Of a stretch of 64,000 nt of DNA, positions 40,922 to 50,842 are shown in pieces. Origin of the DNA: Campylobacter sp. LR291e (GTDB taxonomy: Bacteria > Campylobacterota > Campylobacteria > Campylobacterales > Campylobacteraceae). Position 1 is the stretch's first letter, and the number at the start of each line of letters is the position of its first letter. The stretch spans positions 62,001 through 126,000 of the forward strand of contig NZ_VJNV01000001.1 in NCBI RefSeq assembly GCF_008633915.1, in the 5' to 3' direction. The notes under the pieces are model-generated. The model did not search any database. It had not been told where the DNA came from and saw only the letters and a program-made list of their open reading frames with translations. A program made the translations under genes and the position numbers.

Positions 40922-41834
40922 AGTTGAGCTCTTTATTATATTTATAATAGGGCTATTTTTTTATCTTACTAAACCTTTTACTAGTAGCGAGGTCGTTTTT
41001 GTACCTCAAGGTTCAATAGCTGACATTATAACACAATTTAAACAAAAAAATTATGTATTAAGCGATATTGATAAATTTATTTTGCGTTTTATAGGGAGGC
41101 CACAATCTGGCTGGATTAACATAGGTAAAGAAAAATTAAATAGATTTGAATTTTTATATAAGCTCACAAAGGCTAAGGCTGCTACGCAAAATATTACTTT
41201 AATCCCCGGTGAAACTACTATAATCTTTTTAGAACAAGTTGCTAAGAAATTTAATTTAGATAAAGATATATTAATTTTTGAATTTAACAAACAATCCCCA
41301 TTTAAAGAAGGTATGTTAATACCTGATACTTATAAAATTCCACGCAATATTTCAGAAGCAAATTTTATAAAATTATTAATTACTCATTCTGAAAGACAGC
41401 ACAAAGAATGGAGTACTAAGTTATATGGAGAATATAATCCTAAAAAATGGTATAAAACTATAATAATGGCATCAGTTATTCAAAAAGAAGCAGCAAGTGA
41501 AGAAGAAATGCCACTTGTTGCAAGTGTTATTAATAATCGCTTAAAAATCGGTATGAAACTTCAAATGGATGGTACTTTAAATTATGGTGTTTATTCTCAT
41601 GTTAGGGTGAGTCCTGAGCGTATAAGAAATGATACAAGTTCGTATAATACCTATAAAAATTTAGGCTTACCTCAGGACGCAGTTTGTAATGTTTCAATCG
41701 CTGCTATAAAGGCTACTAAAAATCCACCAGATACGCCTTATTTGTATTTTGTACGCGATAAAAAAACAGGAAAGCATATATTTAGTACGAATTTAAACGA
41801 GCACAATAAGGCCATTGATGGACAAAGAAATTAA
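40836..41834 (+). CDS. mltG: Endolytic murein transglycosylase MltG
   Basis: 332-residue inner-membrane lytic transglycosylase (YceG-like) that ends new glycan strands. I start at ATG 40836; the frame extends to 40722 but without support. One span at about residues 24-43, then a LysM-like region and the catalytic domain with the Glu in ASVIQKEA, followed by ASVINNRL and LQMDGTLNYG. Its first 86 bp run antisense to the AsmA-like gene. GTG near 40899 is a less likely alternative start. Confidence 0.88.
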   Translation: MEKPFFNTKNNAKNNTTSTSSVYKIFFFIVELFIIFIIGLFFYLTKPFTSSEVVFVPQGSIADIITQFKQKNYVLSDIDKFILRFIGRPQSGWINIGKEKLNRFEFLYKLTKAKAATQNITLIPGETTIIFLEQVAKKFNLDKDILIFEFNKQSPFKEGMLIPDTYKIPRNISEANFIKLLITHSERQHKEWSTKLYGEYNPKKWYKTIIMASVIQKEAASEEEMPLVASVINNRLKIGMKLQMDGTLNYGVYSHVRVSPERIRNDTSSYNTYKNLGLPQDAVCNVSIAAIKATKNPPDTPYLYFVRDKKTGKHIFSTNLNEHNKAIDGQRN

Positions 41835-41837
41835 AAG

Positions 41838-41855
41838 TTGGCATTCTTTTTGCTT
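41838..41855 (+). promoter_or_regulatory. Sigma54 promoter of flgB
   Basis: TTGGCA followed by TTGCTT with GG at 41840-41841 and GC at 41852-41853, exactly ten bases between. This is the -24/-12 pattern of RpoN. It starts 4 bp after the mltG stop and precedes flgB by 34 bp. Rod genes are RpoN-FlgR controlled in C. jejuni. Confidence 0.85.
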
Positions 41856-41888
41856 GTTCTTGGTTAAGAAAAAAATAAAGGATAAAAG

Positions 41889-42317
41889 ATGATTAATCCA
41901 TTTAAATCAAAAGAACTAGTAGTTGGGGCACTAGCAGGTAGGAATTTAAGAAATCAAGTTATAAATTCAAACCTTGCAAATGTGGATACTCCATTTTATA
42001 AGGCAAGGGATATAGAATTTGAAACAGCTTTGGTTAATAGGGCAAATGAAATTTTTAAAAAGGGTGATAACAAAGAGTTAAAATTAGCAAACACAGATGA
42101 AAATCACCAACAACCTTGGAAATTTCCAGACCCAAATAAGTCTATTATTTATTTAAGGGATGGACATTTAGCAAGGAATGATGCAAATACCGTGGATTTA
42201 GATGTGGAAACTACTGAGATGAGTAAAAATACTACTATGATTACAGCACTTGATGGTGTTTTAAGAAGACAGGGTAATATTTTTACTTCAATAATTGACG
42301 CAAGTTCAAAAATATAA
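41889..42317 (+). CDS. flgB: Flagellar basal body rod protein FlgB
   Basis: Proximal rod subunit, 142 residues. Has the rod signature NQVINSNLANVDTPFYKARDI near the N-terminus and the C-terminal rod helix. Usual size. First gene of flgB-flgC-fliE behind the sigma54 promoter. Confidence 0.95.
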   Translation: MINPFKSKELVVGALAGRNLRNQVINSNLANVDTPFYKARDIEFETALVNRANEIFKKGDNKELKLANTDENHQQPWKFPDPNKSIIYLRDGHLARNDANTVDLDVETTEMSKNTTMITALDGVLRRQGNIFTSIIDASSKI

Positions 42318-42336
42318 AATAAGTTAAAGGTAAGTT

Positions 42337-42834
42337 ATGGCATACTTAAGTGATTTTGATATTAGTGGTTATGGATTAAGTGCTCAACGTTTTAGAATGA
42401 ATGTTATAAGTTCGAATATAGCAAACGCTAACACTACTAGAACGGCTGAGGGAGGACCTTATAGACGCAGGTCGGTTGTTTTTAAAGCTACTGAATTTGA
42501 TGAGCTTTTAAACAAACAAATCAAAGAGGATAATAATTTTTTAAAATATGAAAATCCTTTAAATGATTCTTTTGCACCAGAAGATGCAAATCCTGCGATT
42601 ATGAGTGTGATTGTAGATAAGGTTGTTAGGGATGATACTGATTTTCGTATGAAGTATGAACCAGGACACCCTGATGCAAATGAAGAAGGGTATGTGGCCT
42701 ATCCAAATATAAACCCTGTTATAGAAATGGCCGATTTAATAGAAGCAACAAGGGCTTATCAAGCTAATGTAAGTGCCTTTACAAGTGCAAAGGCTATAGC
42801 CCAAAGTGCGATTGAATTGTTACAAGGAAGTTAG
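42337..42834 (+). CDS. flgC: Flagellar basal body rod protein FlgC
   Basis: Rod subunit, 165 residues, with the N-terminal MNVISSNIANANTTRT signature and the C-terminal NPVIEMADLIEATRAYQANV helix. 19 bp after flgB with AAAGGTAAGTT before ATG. Confidence 0.96.
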   Translation: MAYLSDFDISGYGLSAQRFRMNVISSNIANANTTRTAEGGPYRRRSVVFKATEFDELLNKQIKEDNNFLKYENPLNDSFAPEDANPAIMSVIVDKVVRDDTDFRMKYEPGHPDANEEGYVAYPNINPVIEMADLIEATRAYQANVSAFTSAKAIAQSAIELLQGS

Positions 42835-42837
42835 TAA

Positions 42838-43137
42838 ATGAATACTATTAACGATTTAAATCAACTTAGCAAGGTAGCAAATTCAGGCATTCAAAGCCAA
42901 AACCAAAAGGGAATAGGTGATGAATTTGCGAATTTGTTAAAAGAATCTATTGAAGATTTAAATAAAACCCAAGAAACAGCTGAGGCTGCTATGACTGATA
43001 TTGCTACTGGCGAGGTGAAGGATTTACACCAAGCAGCTATTGCTATTAGTAAGGCTGAAACCAGTATGAAATTTATGCTTGAAGTGAGAAATAAGGCAAT
43101 TAGTGCTTATAAAGAAATTAAAAATACACAAGTTTAA
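42838..43137 (+). CDS. fliE: Flagellar hook-basal body protein FliE
   Basis: A 99-residue adaptor between MS ring and rod; the C-terminal LHQAAIAISKAETSMKFML helix is typical. 3 bp after flgC and 5 bp before the PBP gene. Confidence 0.93.
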   Translation: MNTINDLNQLSKVANSGIQSQNQKGIGDEFANLLKESIEDLNKTQETAEAAMTDIATGEVKDLHQAAIAISKAETSMKFMLEVRNKAISAYKEIKNTQV

Positions 43138-43142
43138 GCTTT

Positions 43143-44957
43143 ATGCAAGAATATAGGAAAAATAGAGTTTCAAAGGTTGCATTTGCCTATTGTATGGCGT
43201 TTTTACTTATGCTTATATTTTTAAGCTCTACCTTTTTCCTTACTTCAAAAAGACATATCCCAAACACAGAAAAAGACCAATATTCACTAGCCCTAAGAGG
43301 AAACATTATAACAAAGGATAATTTTACCCTTGTAAGTTCTAAGCAAAGTTACAGGGCTGAGATTGATTTAAGAAGTATAAATACCGATAAAATTGACCTA
43401 TTTTTAAAGCTTTTTCAAATTTATAGTGGCATTAGTGATAAACAGATTAGCGATATAAAAAAAAGAATGCAAAATCACAAAAAACGTTCTTATAATTTTG
43501 TTTTATTACAAGAACTTGACACAAAACAAGCAAATCATTTAAAAGACTTAGCTAAAAAACTTTATACCCAAGGCTTTTTTAAGGCATTTACTAACAATAA
43601 TGGACGCGTTGAAATAAGAGGGCTTAGTATTATAGAACATGAAGAAGATAGAATTTATCCTATAACAAATACCCTAACTCCTGCTATAGGTTATACAAAA
43701 ACGATTTTAGATAAAAATGTAGGAATACTTAAAAATGTAGGGGTTAAGGGGCTTGAAAAATATTACGAGGCTTGTTTAAATCCCTTGCAAGATGAGAAAA
43801 TTCAAGGGCTAAAGGATATAGGTGGAAATATCATTTTAAATTCAAATTCTTTATTACAAAGAAAAATAAATGGTTGTGATTTATATCTTAACATTTTTTT
43901 AAAATTACAAAAAAATATAGAACAAGCAATTGACATAAGAAATGATGATTTAAAGGCAAATGAGATTATTGTAGGTGTTATGGAAAGTAAGAGTGGTAAG
44001 CTTTTAGCATTGGTTAGTTCGAGAAGATACGACCCTCAAAATAGAGGCAAGGATTTATCCGTATTAAATGCAAGTGCTATAGAATATGGATATGAGGCAG
44101 GTTCGGTTATAAAGCCTTTTATTTTTACTACGGCCTTGCAACTTGGTAAATTAAAGAAAAATGAGATAATTAATACCTATGGTGGCAAATATAAGCTTGG
44201 AAAATTTATTATAACTGATGATCATAAAGAAGATAAAATGAGTTTAGAAGAGATTATTATGTATTCTTCAAATATAGGAATGATACAAATTGCAAAAAGA
44301 CTTAGCAATCTTGAAATTATTTCAGGGCTTAAAATCTTTAAATTTAGTGAAAAAAGTGGCATAGATTTACCATACGAACAAAAAGGAGAGTTGCCAAATC
44401 ATAAAAAAATGCGTGATATTGAAAAATCCGTTTTAAGCTATGGTTATGGACTTAAAACTACCTTTATGCAACTTTTAGCTGCTTATAATGTCTTTAATAA
44501 TGATGGGGTTTATGTTACTCCTAGATTAGCTGAAAAATTTTATCAAAATGGTCGTTTTGTTGAGTTAAACGATGAGGTAAAAACAGAAAAAATTCTTTCA
44601 AGCGATGCTGCAAAAACCATGCAAAAAATTCTAATTGGTGTGGTAGAAAAAGGAACGGGTAGAAAGGCTTTAACTCAAGGTATAACCTTAGGTGGAAAAA
44701 CGGGTACTGCAAGGATTGCTGAACGTCAAGGTTATGCAAGCAATCGTTATAATTCATCTTTTTTTGGCTTTGCAAATGATGAAAAAAATAATTATACCAT
44801 AGGTGTTTTAGTAAGAAATGCTACAAAGCCTTATAGTTATTATGCTGCCCAAAGTGCCTTGCCTATATTTAAAGACGTGGTTGATATTTTAATAAATGAG
44901 AATTTTTTAAGCATAAAAAAAGAAGAACCAACCACGCAAACACTAACTCTAAGATAA
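43143..44957 (+). CDS. Class B penicillin-binding protein (FtsI/PBP2-like transpeptidase)
   Basis: 604 residues: one N-terminal span (about 12-33), a pedestal domain, then the transpeptidase. The active site is complete: SVIK with nucleophile Ser321 and Lys324, SSN at 375-377, and KTGT near 521. It cross-links septal or lateral peptidoglycan. C. jejuni has this gene (pbpB) after fliE. It lies 5 bp after fliE, so expression may be tied to flagellar genes. It ends abutting the convergent fabG. Confidence 0.9.
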   Translation: MQEYRKNRVSKVAFAYCMAFLLMLIFLSSTFFLTSKRHIPNTEKDQYSLALRGNIITKDNFTLVSSKQSYRAEIDLRSINTDKIDLFLKLFQIYSGISDKQISDIKKRMQNHKKRSYNFVLLQELDTKQANHLKDLAKKLYTQGFFKAFTNNNGRVEIRGLSIIEHEEDRIYPITNTLTPAIGYTKTILDKNVGILKNVGVKGLEKYYEACLNPLQDEKIQGLKDIGGNIILNSNSLLQRKINGCDLYLNIFLKLQKNIEQAIDIRNDDLKANEIIVGVMESKSGKLLALVSSRRYDPQNRGKDLSVLNASAIEYGYEAGSVIKPFIFTTALQLGKLKKNEIINTYGGKYKLGKFIITDDHKEDKMSLEEIIMYSSNIGMIQIAKRLSNLEIISGLKIFKFSEKSGIDLPYEQKGELPNHKKMRDIEKSVLSYGYGLKTTFMQLLAAYNVFNNDGVYVTPRLAEKFYQNGRFVELNDEVKTEKILSSDAAKTMQKILIGVVEKGTGRKALTQGITLGGKTGTARIAERQGYASNRYNSSFFGFANDEKNNYTIGVLVRNATKPYSYYAAQSALPIFKDVVDILINENFLSIKKEEPTTQTLTLR

Positions 44958-45701
44958 TTACATATATAAGCCACCATTTATTTTAAGCACTTCACCTGTC
45001 ACATAAGATGCATAATCACTTAATAAAAAAGCTACACAATTTGCAACCTCTTCAGGCTGTGCAAAACGTTTTAGGGGTATATTATTTTGATAACTTTGCT
45101 TTATTTCTTCGCTTAAAATTTCAGTCATATCACTTTGAATAAAACCTGGTGTAACGCAGTTAAATCTTAAATTTCTACTTGCACCTTCCTTTGCAAAGGA
45201 CTTTGTCATGGCTATCATACCACCCTTGCTTGCTGAGTAGTTAACCTGTCCTGCATTACCCATTTCACCAACTATTGAGGCTATATTTACAACGGCTCCA
45301 AAACGTTTTTTACTCATTACTTTTAAAGCCTCTTTACAACCTAAAAAGGCAGAAAATAAATTTGTGTTTACTACCTTGCTAAAATCATCTAAACTCATTC
45401 TAAGGGCTAATTTATCATTGGTTATTCCGGCGTTATTGACAAGATAGCTTAATTCTCCATCACTTTGAATAATTGTCTTAATGCCATTTTCAAATTCTTC
45501 TTCAATACTAGCATCAAAATTAATCACAGCTGCTATTCCACCAGCCTTTTCAATCTCTTTTTTTAAAGCATCAGCAAGTTCAGGCTTACTTCTATAATTA
45601 ATCCATACCTTTAAACCAAAACTAGCTAAAACATTTGCAATACTAGCCCCTATACCCTTACTAGCCCCTGTAATCAAAACATTTTTTCCACTAAATTTCA
45701 T
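44958..45701 (-). CDS. fabG: 3-oxoacyl-[ACP] reductase
   Basis: NADPH-dependent SDR of fatty-acid synthesis, 247 residues. Cofactor motif TGASKGIG, NNAG, catalytic Ser in NIASIVGE and Tyr-Lys in YSASKGG. GKGA-rich C-terminus ending in TGEVLKINGGLYM. No acpP or other fab gene is adjacent, though C. jejuni keeps them together. Confidence 0.95.
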   Translation of the reverse strand: MKFSGKNVLITGASKGIGASIANVLASFGLKVWINYRSKPELADALKKEIEKAGGIAAVINFDASIEEEFENGIKTIIQSDGELSYLVNNAGITNDKLALRMSLDDFSKVVNTNLFSAFLGCKEALKVMSKKRFGAVVNIASIVGEMGNAGQVNYSASKGGMIAMTKSFAKEGASRNLRFNCVTPGFIQSDMTEILSEEIKQSYQNNIPLKRFAQPEEVANCVAFLLSDYASYVTGEVLKINGGLYM

Positions 45702-45843
45702 AAGCTTTCCTTTTTAAAAAATGGCTTAATTTTAACATAAAAATATTTAAAAATTAAAAACTTCATTTTTTTCTTTATCATTTACAAATTTTTAAGTAAT
45801 TTTTACTAGAATTTAAACTTAATTTTCAAAATGGGAGATAAAT

Positions 45844-47160
45844 TTGAATAAAAAAAGAATTTTAGCAAGTTTTGCTGGTTTTGTTAGCTGTTTAGTACTT
45901 TGCGTATTTTTTGCAAGTTCTTTGGAGGCTAAAACTAGCACTAAAGAAGATGATATAACTAAACGTTTAAATGCCTTAGATAAATTAACAAAAGCCTTAG
46001 ATATAGTTGAACAATATTATGTGGATGATCAAAATATAAGCGATTTAGTGGATAAATCAATTTCAGGTCTGCTTGGAAATTTAGATGCTCATTCTTCTTT
46101 TTTAAATGAAAAAGAATTTAATGATATGAAAATTCAAACAAGTGGGAAATTTGGAGGACTTGGCGTTACTGTAGGCTTAAAGGATGGGGCATTGAGCGTT
46201 ATAGCCCCTATTGAGGGAACCCCTGCTGATAAGGCTGGTATAAAAACAGGGGATATTATCCTTAAAATAGATGATGAGGCTACCTTGGATATGTCCTTAG
46301 ATGATGCTGTTGATAAAATGCGAGGAAAGCCAAATACCCCTATTAAATTAACCATTTATAGACAAAGTTTGCAAAAACCTTTTGAAGTGCGTTTAATAAG
46401 GGATATTATAAAGGTTGAAAGCGTTTATGCTAAGATGATTGAAGATGAAAATATACTTTTTTTAAGGGTTACAAATTTTGATGAAAATGTAGTTGAAAAG
46501 GCCAGTAAGGAACTTAGAAAATACCCAAATGTAAAGGGTGTTATACTTGATTTAAGGCAAAATCCAGGAGGACTTTTAAATCAAGCTATAGGTTTGAGTA
46601 ATTTATTTTTAGATAATGGCGTTATAGTAGTTCAAAAAGGACGGGTACAATCTGAAAATCAAGAATATAAAGCCGAGCCTAAAAATAAAATTTCTAGTGC
46701 TCCTTTAGTTGTTTTGGTAAATGGTGGAAGTGCTAGTGCTAGTGAGATTGTAAGTGGGGCTTTACAGGATTTAAAAAGGGCGGTTATAGTAGGTGAAAAT
46801 ACCTTTGGTAAGGGAAGCGTACAGCAAATCATACCAATAAGCAAAACAGAGGCTTTAAGACTAACCATTGCAAGATATTATTTGCCAAGTGGTAGGACCA
46901 TTCAAGCAGTTGGCGTTAAGCCTGATGTTGAGGTATTTCCTGGCAAGGTTAGTATGCTTGAAAATAATTTTTCTATAAAAGAAAGTGACCTTAAAAAACA
47001 CCTTGAAAGTGAACTTGAAAAGCTTTCTAAAACAAAGGTTGATAAAAAAGATAAGGATGAAAAATACTTTATAACTCAAAGGCAAATTAATGATGATGTG
47101 CAGTTAAAATCGGCAATTGATACAATCAAAATTTTAAATATTAAAGGAAAATTCAAATGA
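45844..47160 (+). CDS. ctpA: C-terminal processing peptidase, S41 family
   Basis: 438 residues; starts at TTG 45844 with GGGAGATAAA before it. A signal/anchor segment (residues 7-26), a PDZ domain (about 100-175), and the tail-specific protease domain. The catalytic Ser lies in GGSASASE (294-301) and the general-base Lys in FGKGSVQ (324). Cleaves periplasmic protein tails. Stop overlaps purC by 4 bp. Confidence 0.92.
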   Translation: MNKKRILASFAGFVSCLVLCVFFASSLEAKTSTKEDDITKRLNALDKLTKALDIVEQYYVDDQNISDLVDKSISGLLGNLDAHSSFLNEKEFNDMKIQTSGKFGGLGVTVGLKDGALSVIAPIEGTPADKAGIKTGDIILKIDDEATLDMSLDDAVDKMRGKPNTPIKLTIYRQSLQKPFEVRLIRDIIKVESVYAKMIEDENILFLRVTNFDENVVEKASKELRKYPNVKGVILDLRQNPGGLLNQAIGLSNLFLDNGVIVVQKGRVQSENQEYKAEPKNKISSAPLVVLVNGGSASASEIVSGALQDLKRAVIVGENTFGKGSVQQIIPISKTEALRLTIARYYLPSGRTIQAVGVKPDVEVFPGKVSMLENNFSIKESDLKKHLESELEKLSKTKVDKKDKDEKYFITQRQINDDVQLKSAIDTIKILNIKGKFK

Positions 47161-47867
47161 TAAAGGGTGAATTACTTTACGAGGGTAAGGGAAAAAGACT
47201 TTATAAAAGCGATGATGAGAATTTATTAATAAGTGAATTTAAGGATGATTTAACTGCCTTTAATGCCGAAAAAAAGGGTAATGAAAGTGGTAAGGGTGCT
47301 TTAAATTGTAAGATTAGTACTCAGTTATTTCACTTGCTTGAACAAAAGGGAATTCTTACTCATTTAGTAGATGTGATTAGCGAAAACGAACAAGTTGTTA
47401 AAAAATGCAAAATTTTACCTATTGAAATTATAGTTAGAAATGTAGCCACTGGGTCTTTAACAAAAAGACTTGGCATAAAAGATGGAACCGTTTTACCTTT
47501 TGCTTTGGTTGAGTTTTGTTTAAAAGATGATGCCTTGGGCGACCCATTTATAAATGATGAACACTGCTTACTTTTAAATTTGGTAAAGGATAAAGAACAA
47601 ATAGCACAAATAAAAACTATAGCAAGAAAGATAAATGAAATTTTGCTAAACTTTTTTGATACCAAAAATTTAAGATTAATTGATTTTAAAATAGAACTTG
47701 GCTTGACAAAGGATAATGAATTAGTATTAGCTGATGAGATAAGCCCTGATAGTTGTCGTTTTTGGGATAAGGATACAAATGAAAAGCTTGATAAGGATAG
47801 ATTTAGACAAGATTTAGGCAATGTTAAAATGGCTTATGAAGAGATTTTAAAAAGAATTTTAAGTTAA
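47157..47867 (+). CDS. purC: Phosphoribosylaminoimidazole-succinocarboxamide synthase
   Basis: SAICAR synthase, 236 residues, purine pathway. Signatures [25 protein letters not shown] and [12 protein letters not shown] overlaps ctpA by 4 bp. Followed by purS after 9 bp. Confidence 0.96.
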   Translation: MIKGELLYEGKGKRLYKSDDENLLISEFKDDLTAFNAEKKGNESGKGALNCKISTQLFHLLEQKGILTHLVDVISENEQVVKKCKILPIEIIVRNVATGSLTKRLGIKDGTVLPFALVEFCLKDDALGDPFINDEHCLLLNLVKDKEQIAQIKTIARKINEILLNFFDTKNLRLIDFKIELGLTKDNELVLADEISPDSCRFWDKDTNEKLDKDRFRQDLGNVKMAYEEILKRILS

Positions 47868-47876
47868 GGTAAAATA

Positions 47877-48113
47877 ATGAAAATAACCATAAATGTTTTC
47901 TTAAAAGATGGTGTCTTAGACCCACAAGGAAAGGCTACGCAAAAGGCCTTACACGCACTTGGTTTTCACAATGTAAAAGATACTAAGATTGCTAAGCAAA
48001 TTAGCATTGACCTTGATGAAAGCGATGAAACAAAGGCTAGGCAAGAGGTTGAAAAGATGTGCGAAGAATTGCTTGTAAATAGTGTTATAGAAGATTATGA
48101 GCTTGTGATATGA
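47877..48113 (+). CDS. purS: FGAM synthase subunit PurS
   Basis: 78-residue small subunit of the three-part formylglycinamidine synthase. It bridges PurQ and the small-form PurL (not in the window). Motif LKDGVLDPQGKATQKALHALG is typical. Overlaps purQ by 4 bp. Confidence 0.95.
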   Translation: MKITINVFLKDGVLDPQGKATQKALHALGFHNVKDTKIAKQISIDLDESDETKARQEVEKMCEELLVNSVIEDYELVI

Positions 48114-48754
48114 AGGTAGCCATTATTAGATTTTTAGGTACAAATTGTGAATTTGATACAGCTTATGCCTTTGAAAAAATCGGTGCAAAAACAAAGATTA
48201 TCTGGCAAGAAAATGAAGATTTTGAAGCTGATTTAGTTGTTTTGCCAGGAGGTTTTTCTTATGGGGATTATTTAAGATGTGCTGCCATTGCTAAATTTGC
48301 ACCTGCTATGAAGGGCGTTTTAAGACATGTAAAAAAGGGAGGCTTTGTACTTGGAATTTGCAATGGTTTTCAAATGCTTTTAGAACTTGGACTTTTAAAG
48401 GGTGCCATGAAACATAATAAAAATTTAAATTTTATCTCAAAAGAACAAAGATTAAAAGTAATTTCAAATGACAATGCCTTTTTGCAAAATTTTAAAAAAG
48501 ATGAGATTATAACTTTGCCTATAGCACATGGCGAGGGTAATTATTTTGCAGATGAAAATGATTTAAAAACTTTGCAAGATAAGGATTTAATTTTATTAAA
48601 ATATGTTGATAATCCAAATGGTTCAATATGTGATATAGCTGGAATTTGTGATGAGAATAAAAAAATTTTTGGACTTATGCCTCATCCTGAAAGGGCTTGT
48701 GATAAAATTTTAGGCAATGAAGTTGGCTTAAAAATGTTAAAAGGCTTGATTTGA
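48110..48754 (+). CDS. purQ: FGAM synthase subunit PurQ (glutamine amidotransferase)
   Basis: 214-residue class I amidotransferase supplying ammonia to PurL. Nucleophile Cys in LGICNGFQM, His-Glu pair in MPHPERA, and the LPGGFSYGDYLR motif. Overlaps the next gene by 4 bp (TTGA). Confidence 0.96.
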   Translation: MKVAIIRFLGTNCEFDTAYAFEKIGAKTKIIWQENEDFEADLVVLPGGFSYGDYLRCAAIAKFAPAMKGVLRHVKKGGFVLGICNGFQMLLELGLLKGAMKHNKNLNFISKEQRLKVISNDNAFLQNFKKDEIITLPIAHGEGNYFADENDLKTLQDKDLILLKYVDNPNGSICDIAGICDENKKIFGLMPHPERACDKILGNEVGLKMLKGLI

Positions 48755-49938
48755 GATTATTATTTATATGTTGTATTAGCATTTTTTTCTTATTTGCTCA
48801 GCAAGAGGTTTCAGTTTTTGATACCCCAAAAAGCAGTACTAAAAAGCTTGGAAAAGAAGAAAGAAAAATTTATCAAAGTATAAGTGCAAGTGATGAAAAT
48901 ACAGATTTTGAAAAAAATGTAGAAGTACCTTACATTAGTCAAAGTGCCTTAGTTCTTAATAGTCAAAATTATCCACAAAATGTTTATGTTGGTGAGCTTT
49001 TTTCTATAGAACTTGAGGTTAAGACAAATGAAGATACGAATTTTGATTTTAAGATTGTGCTTGATAAAAATGATGAGCTTAGTTTTTTAAATCCAAATTT
49101 AAAATGGGTGCAAAATAATGATATTTACAAGGCTCAATTATTTTTTGAGGCTAAAACTTCAAATGCTATCTTAAATAGTATCATTGTCCAACTTACTAGA
49201 AATAACAAGGTCTTTCAAGAATCAAAGCTTGAAATCAACTCTATAAGATTTGATAGTACGCCTACAAATAAAGATTTTTCGCATTTAGTGGCCTCTTCTT
49301 TGGATATAAAAAAGGTTAAAACGAGTCAATTTGACACAGAAAATAATATTATGATGATAGAATTAAACGCTCAAAATACTAATCTTAAAAGCTTTTACAT
49401 TGAAGGCATTAAAAAGCAAGGTGTTGAGAATTTAAGGGGTGATTTTAATAATTCTACTGCTTATTATTATGCGATTTTGCCAAATAATAAATTAAATTTT
49501 GATTTTTCTTATTTTAATAAAGAAACAGCAAAGCTTGAAAATTTCAGTTTTAAATTAAAATTAAGCGATGATGAGTTAAGTACACAAAGTGATTTAAACC
49601 CTATAAGCAAGGATTTTAACGAGTATAAAAGATATGGACTTTGGATAATAGGGCTTTTAATAATCTTAGTGTTTATCTTTAATCACAGCTACATAGCCTT
49701 AATAATTGCCTTTATTTGCTTTATTTCTGGCTTTTTAATAGATACCAGCATAGAAAATGGCGTACTTAAAGCAGGGGCTAGGGTTAAAATTTTGCCTACT
49801 GAAAACTCTACTTATTTTTACACAGCCCAAAACGATGAAGACATTGAAATTTTAGGTCATAGACAAGATTATATTAAAATTTTGCTAAATGATGGCAAGA
49901 TAGGCTGGGCAAATAAAAATGATTTACAAAAGAATTAA
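48751..49938 (+). CDS. Envelope protein with C-terminal SH3-like domain, function unknown
   Basis: 395 residues, starting at TTG 48751 which overlaps the purQ stop. N-terminal signal sequence (to about residue 17), a long beta-rich extracytoplasmic region, two membrane spans around residues 298-335, then a bacterial SH3-like domain (RVKILPTENSTYFYTAQND... to IGWANKNDL). The domain order, with the beta region before paired spans, resembles BatD-like proteins. The same protein sits after purQ in C. jejuni. I know no assigned function. Confidence 0.75.
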   Translation: MRLLFICCISIFFLFAQQEVSVFDTPKSSTKKLGKEERKIYQSISASDENTDFEKNVEVPYISQSALVLNSQNYPQNVYVGELFSIELEVKTNEDTNFDFKIVLDKNDELSFLNPNLKWVQNNDIYKAQLFFEAKTSNAILNSIIVQLTRNNKVFQESKLEINSIRFDSTPTNKDFSHLVASSLDIKKVKTSQFDTENNIMMIELNAQNTNLKSFYIEGIKKQGVENLRGDFNNSTAYYYAILPNNKLNFDFSYFNKETAKLENFSFKLKLSDDELSTQSDLNPISKDFNEYKRYGLWIIGLLIILVFIFNHSYIALIIAFICFISGFLIDTSIENGVLKAGARVKILPTENSTYFYTAQNDEDIEILGHRQDYIKILLNDGKIGWANKNDLQKN

Positions 49939-50614
49939 AGCCTTAATTTATTGGTGTAATTTTATATTTAGTGTAGCATTAGTTTTAATCTTTTTTTGTT
50001 TTCTTAAAAATCAAAATATTATTTATAAAATTAGGCACAACTGGGCAAAAATGCAAAGATATATTATAAATTATAGTATTGATTTAGAAGGCGAGTTTGA
50101 TAAAGAGGCAAAAATGATAATTATGAATCATCAAAGCGTACTTGATATTATCGCACTCGAAGATTTATACCCTGCAAATTTAGCCTGGATTGCAAAAAAA
50201 GAATTAGCCCAAATTCCAGTTTTTAAAATAGCTATGCTAAGACCTAAATTTTTATGTATTGATAGAAAAAACCCAAGAGATTTAGTACGCATTTTAAAAG
50301 AGGCAAAACAAAGACTTAGCGAGGGTAGAGTGCTATCTATCTTTCCAGAAGGAACTCGTTCAAAGTCTGAAAAATTGCTTAAATTTCAAAGTGGGGCAGC
50401 TGTACTAGCTCAAAAATTAAATATAAAAGTACAACCTATTCTTATAGTTGATTCAGCTAAAATTTTAGATACTAAGAATTTTACGGCTAGTAGCGGGGTG
50501 CTTAAAATGATAGCCTTGCCTATAGTTGATACAAACGATGAAAAATGGCTTGAAAATACTAGAAAGCTTATGCAAGAAAGACTTGATAAAGAAAGATTAA
50601 AAAATACGACTTAG
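49919..50614 (+). CDS. plsC: 1-acylglycerol-3-phosphate acyltransferase PlsC
   Basis: 231-residue membrane enzyme of phospholipid synthesis. One N-terminal span (about 10-27), catalytic NHQSVLD (HxxxxD) and the lysophosphatidate-binding FPEGTRS motif. Starts 20 bp inside the preceding gene in another frame. Ends 4 bp before tRNA-Glu on the opposite strand. Confidence 0.92.
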   Translation: MIYKRIKALIYWCNFIFSVALVLIFFCFLKNQNIIYKIRHNWAKMQRYIINYSIDLEGEFDKEAKMIIMNHQSVLDIIALEDLYPANLAWIAKKELAQIPVFKIAMLRPKFLCIDRKNPRDLVRILKEAKQRLSEGRVLSIFPEGTRSKSEKLLKFQSGAAVLAQKLNIKVQPILIVDSAKILDTKNFTASSGVLKMIALPIVDTNDEKWLENTRKLMQERLDKERLKNTT

Positions 50615-50617
50615 AGA

Positions 50618-50692
50618 TGGTGACCCATACGAGACTCGAACTCGTGTTACCGCCGTGAAAGGGCGATGTCCTAACCGCTAGACGAATGGGCC
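50618..50692 (-). tRNA. tRNA-Glu (UUC)
   Basis: Cloverleaf on the minus strand: acceptor GGCCCAT/ATGGGTC (one G-U pair), D arm TCTAGCGGTTAGGA, anticodon loop CCTTTCACG with anticodon TTC, T arm ACGAGTTCGAGTCTCGT, discriminator A and encoded CCA. A single isolated tRNA gene convergent with plsC. Confidence 0.97.
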
Positions 50693-50772
50693 AAAACTAA
50701 GAAATATAAGTCAAAATTATATCTTTTTGACCTTAATATAAGCTGAAAAATGGGCTTTTTTCATATTTTCAA

Positions 50773-50800
50773 AATAATAATTATTCGTTTACTTTATAAT
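50773..50800 (+). promoter_or_regulatory. mntP promoter with a Fur-box-like 6-1-6 palindrome
   Basis: AATAAT-A-ATTATT at 50773-50785 follows the Fur 6-1-6 pattern (GATAAT-N-ATTATC) except at the outermost bases. It overlaps the -35 region of TATAAT at 50795-50800. In such AT-rich DNA chance matches are common, so the operator role is tentative. Confidence 0.35.
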
Positions 50801-50842
50801 ATTATTTTATTTGTTTTATTAAAAATACAAAGGGGAAAATAA

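Noticed and set aside
50700-50842. Manganese riboswitch (yybP-ykoY) before mntP
   Set aside because: The TATAAT at 50795 leaves a leader of about 35 nt and no riboswitch-like paired structure is visible.
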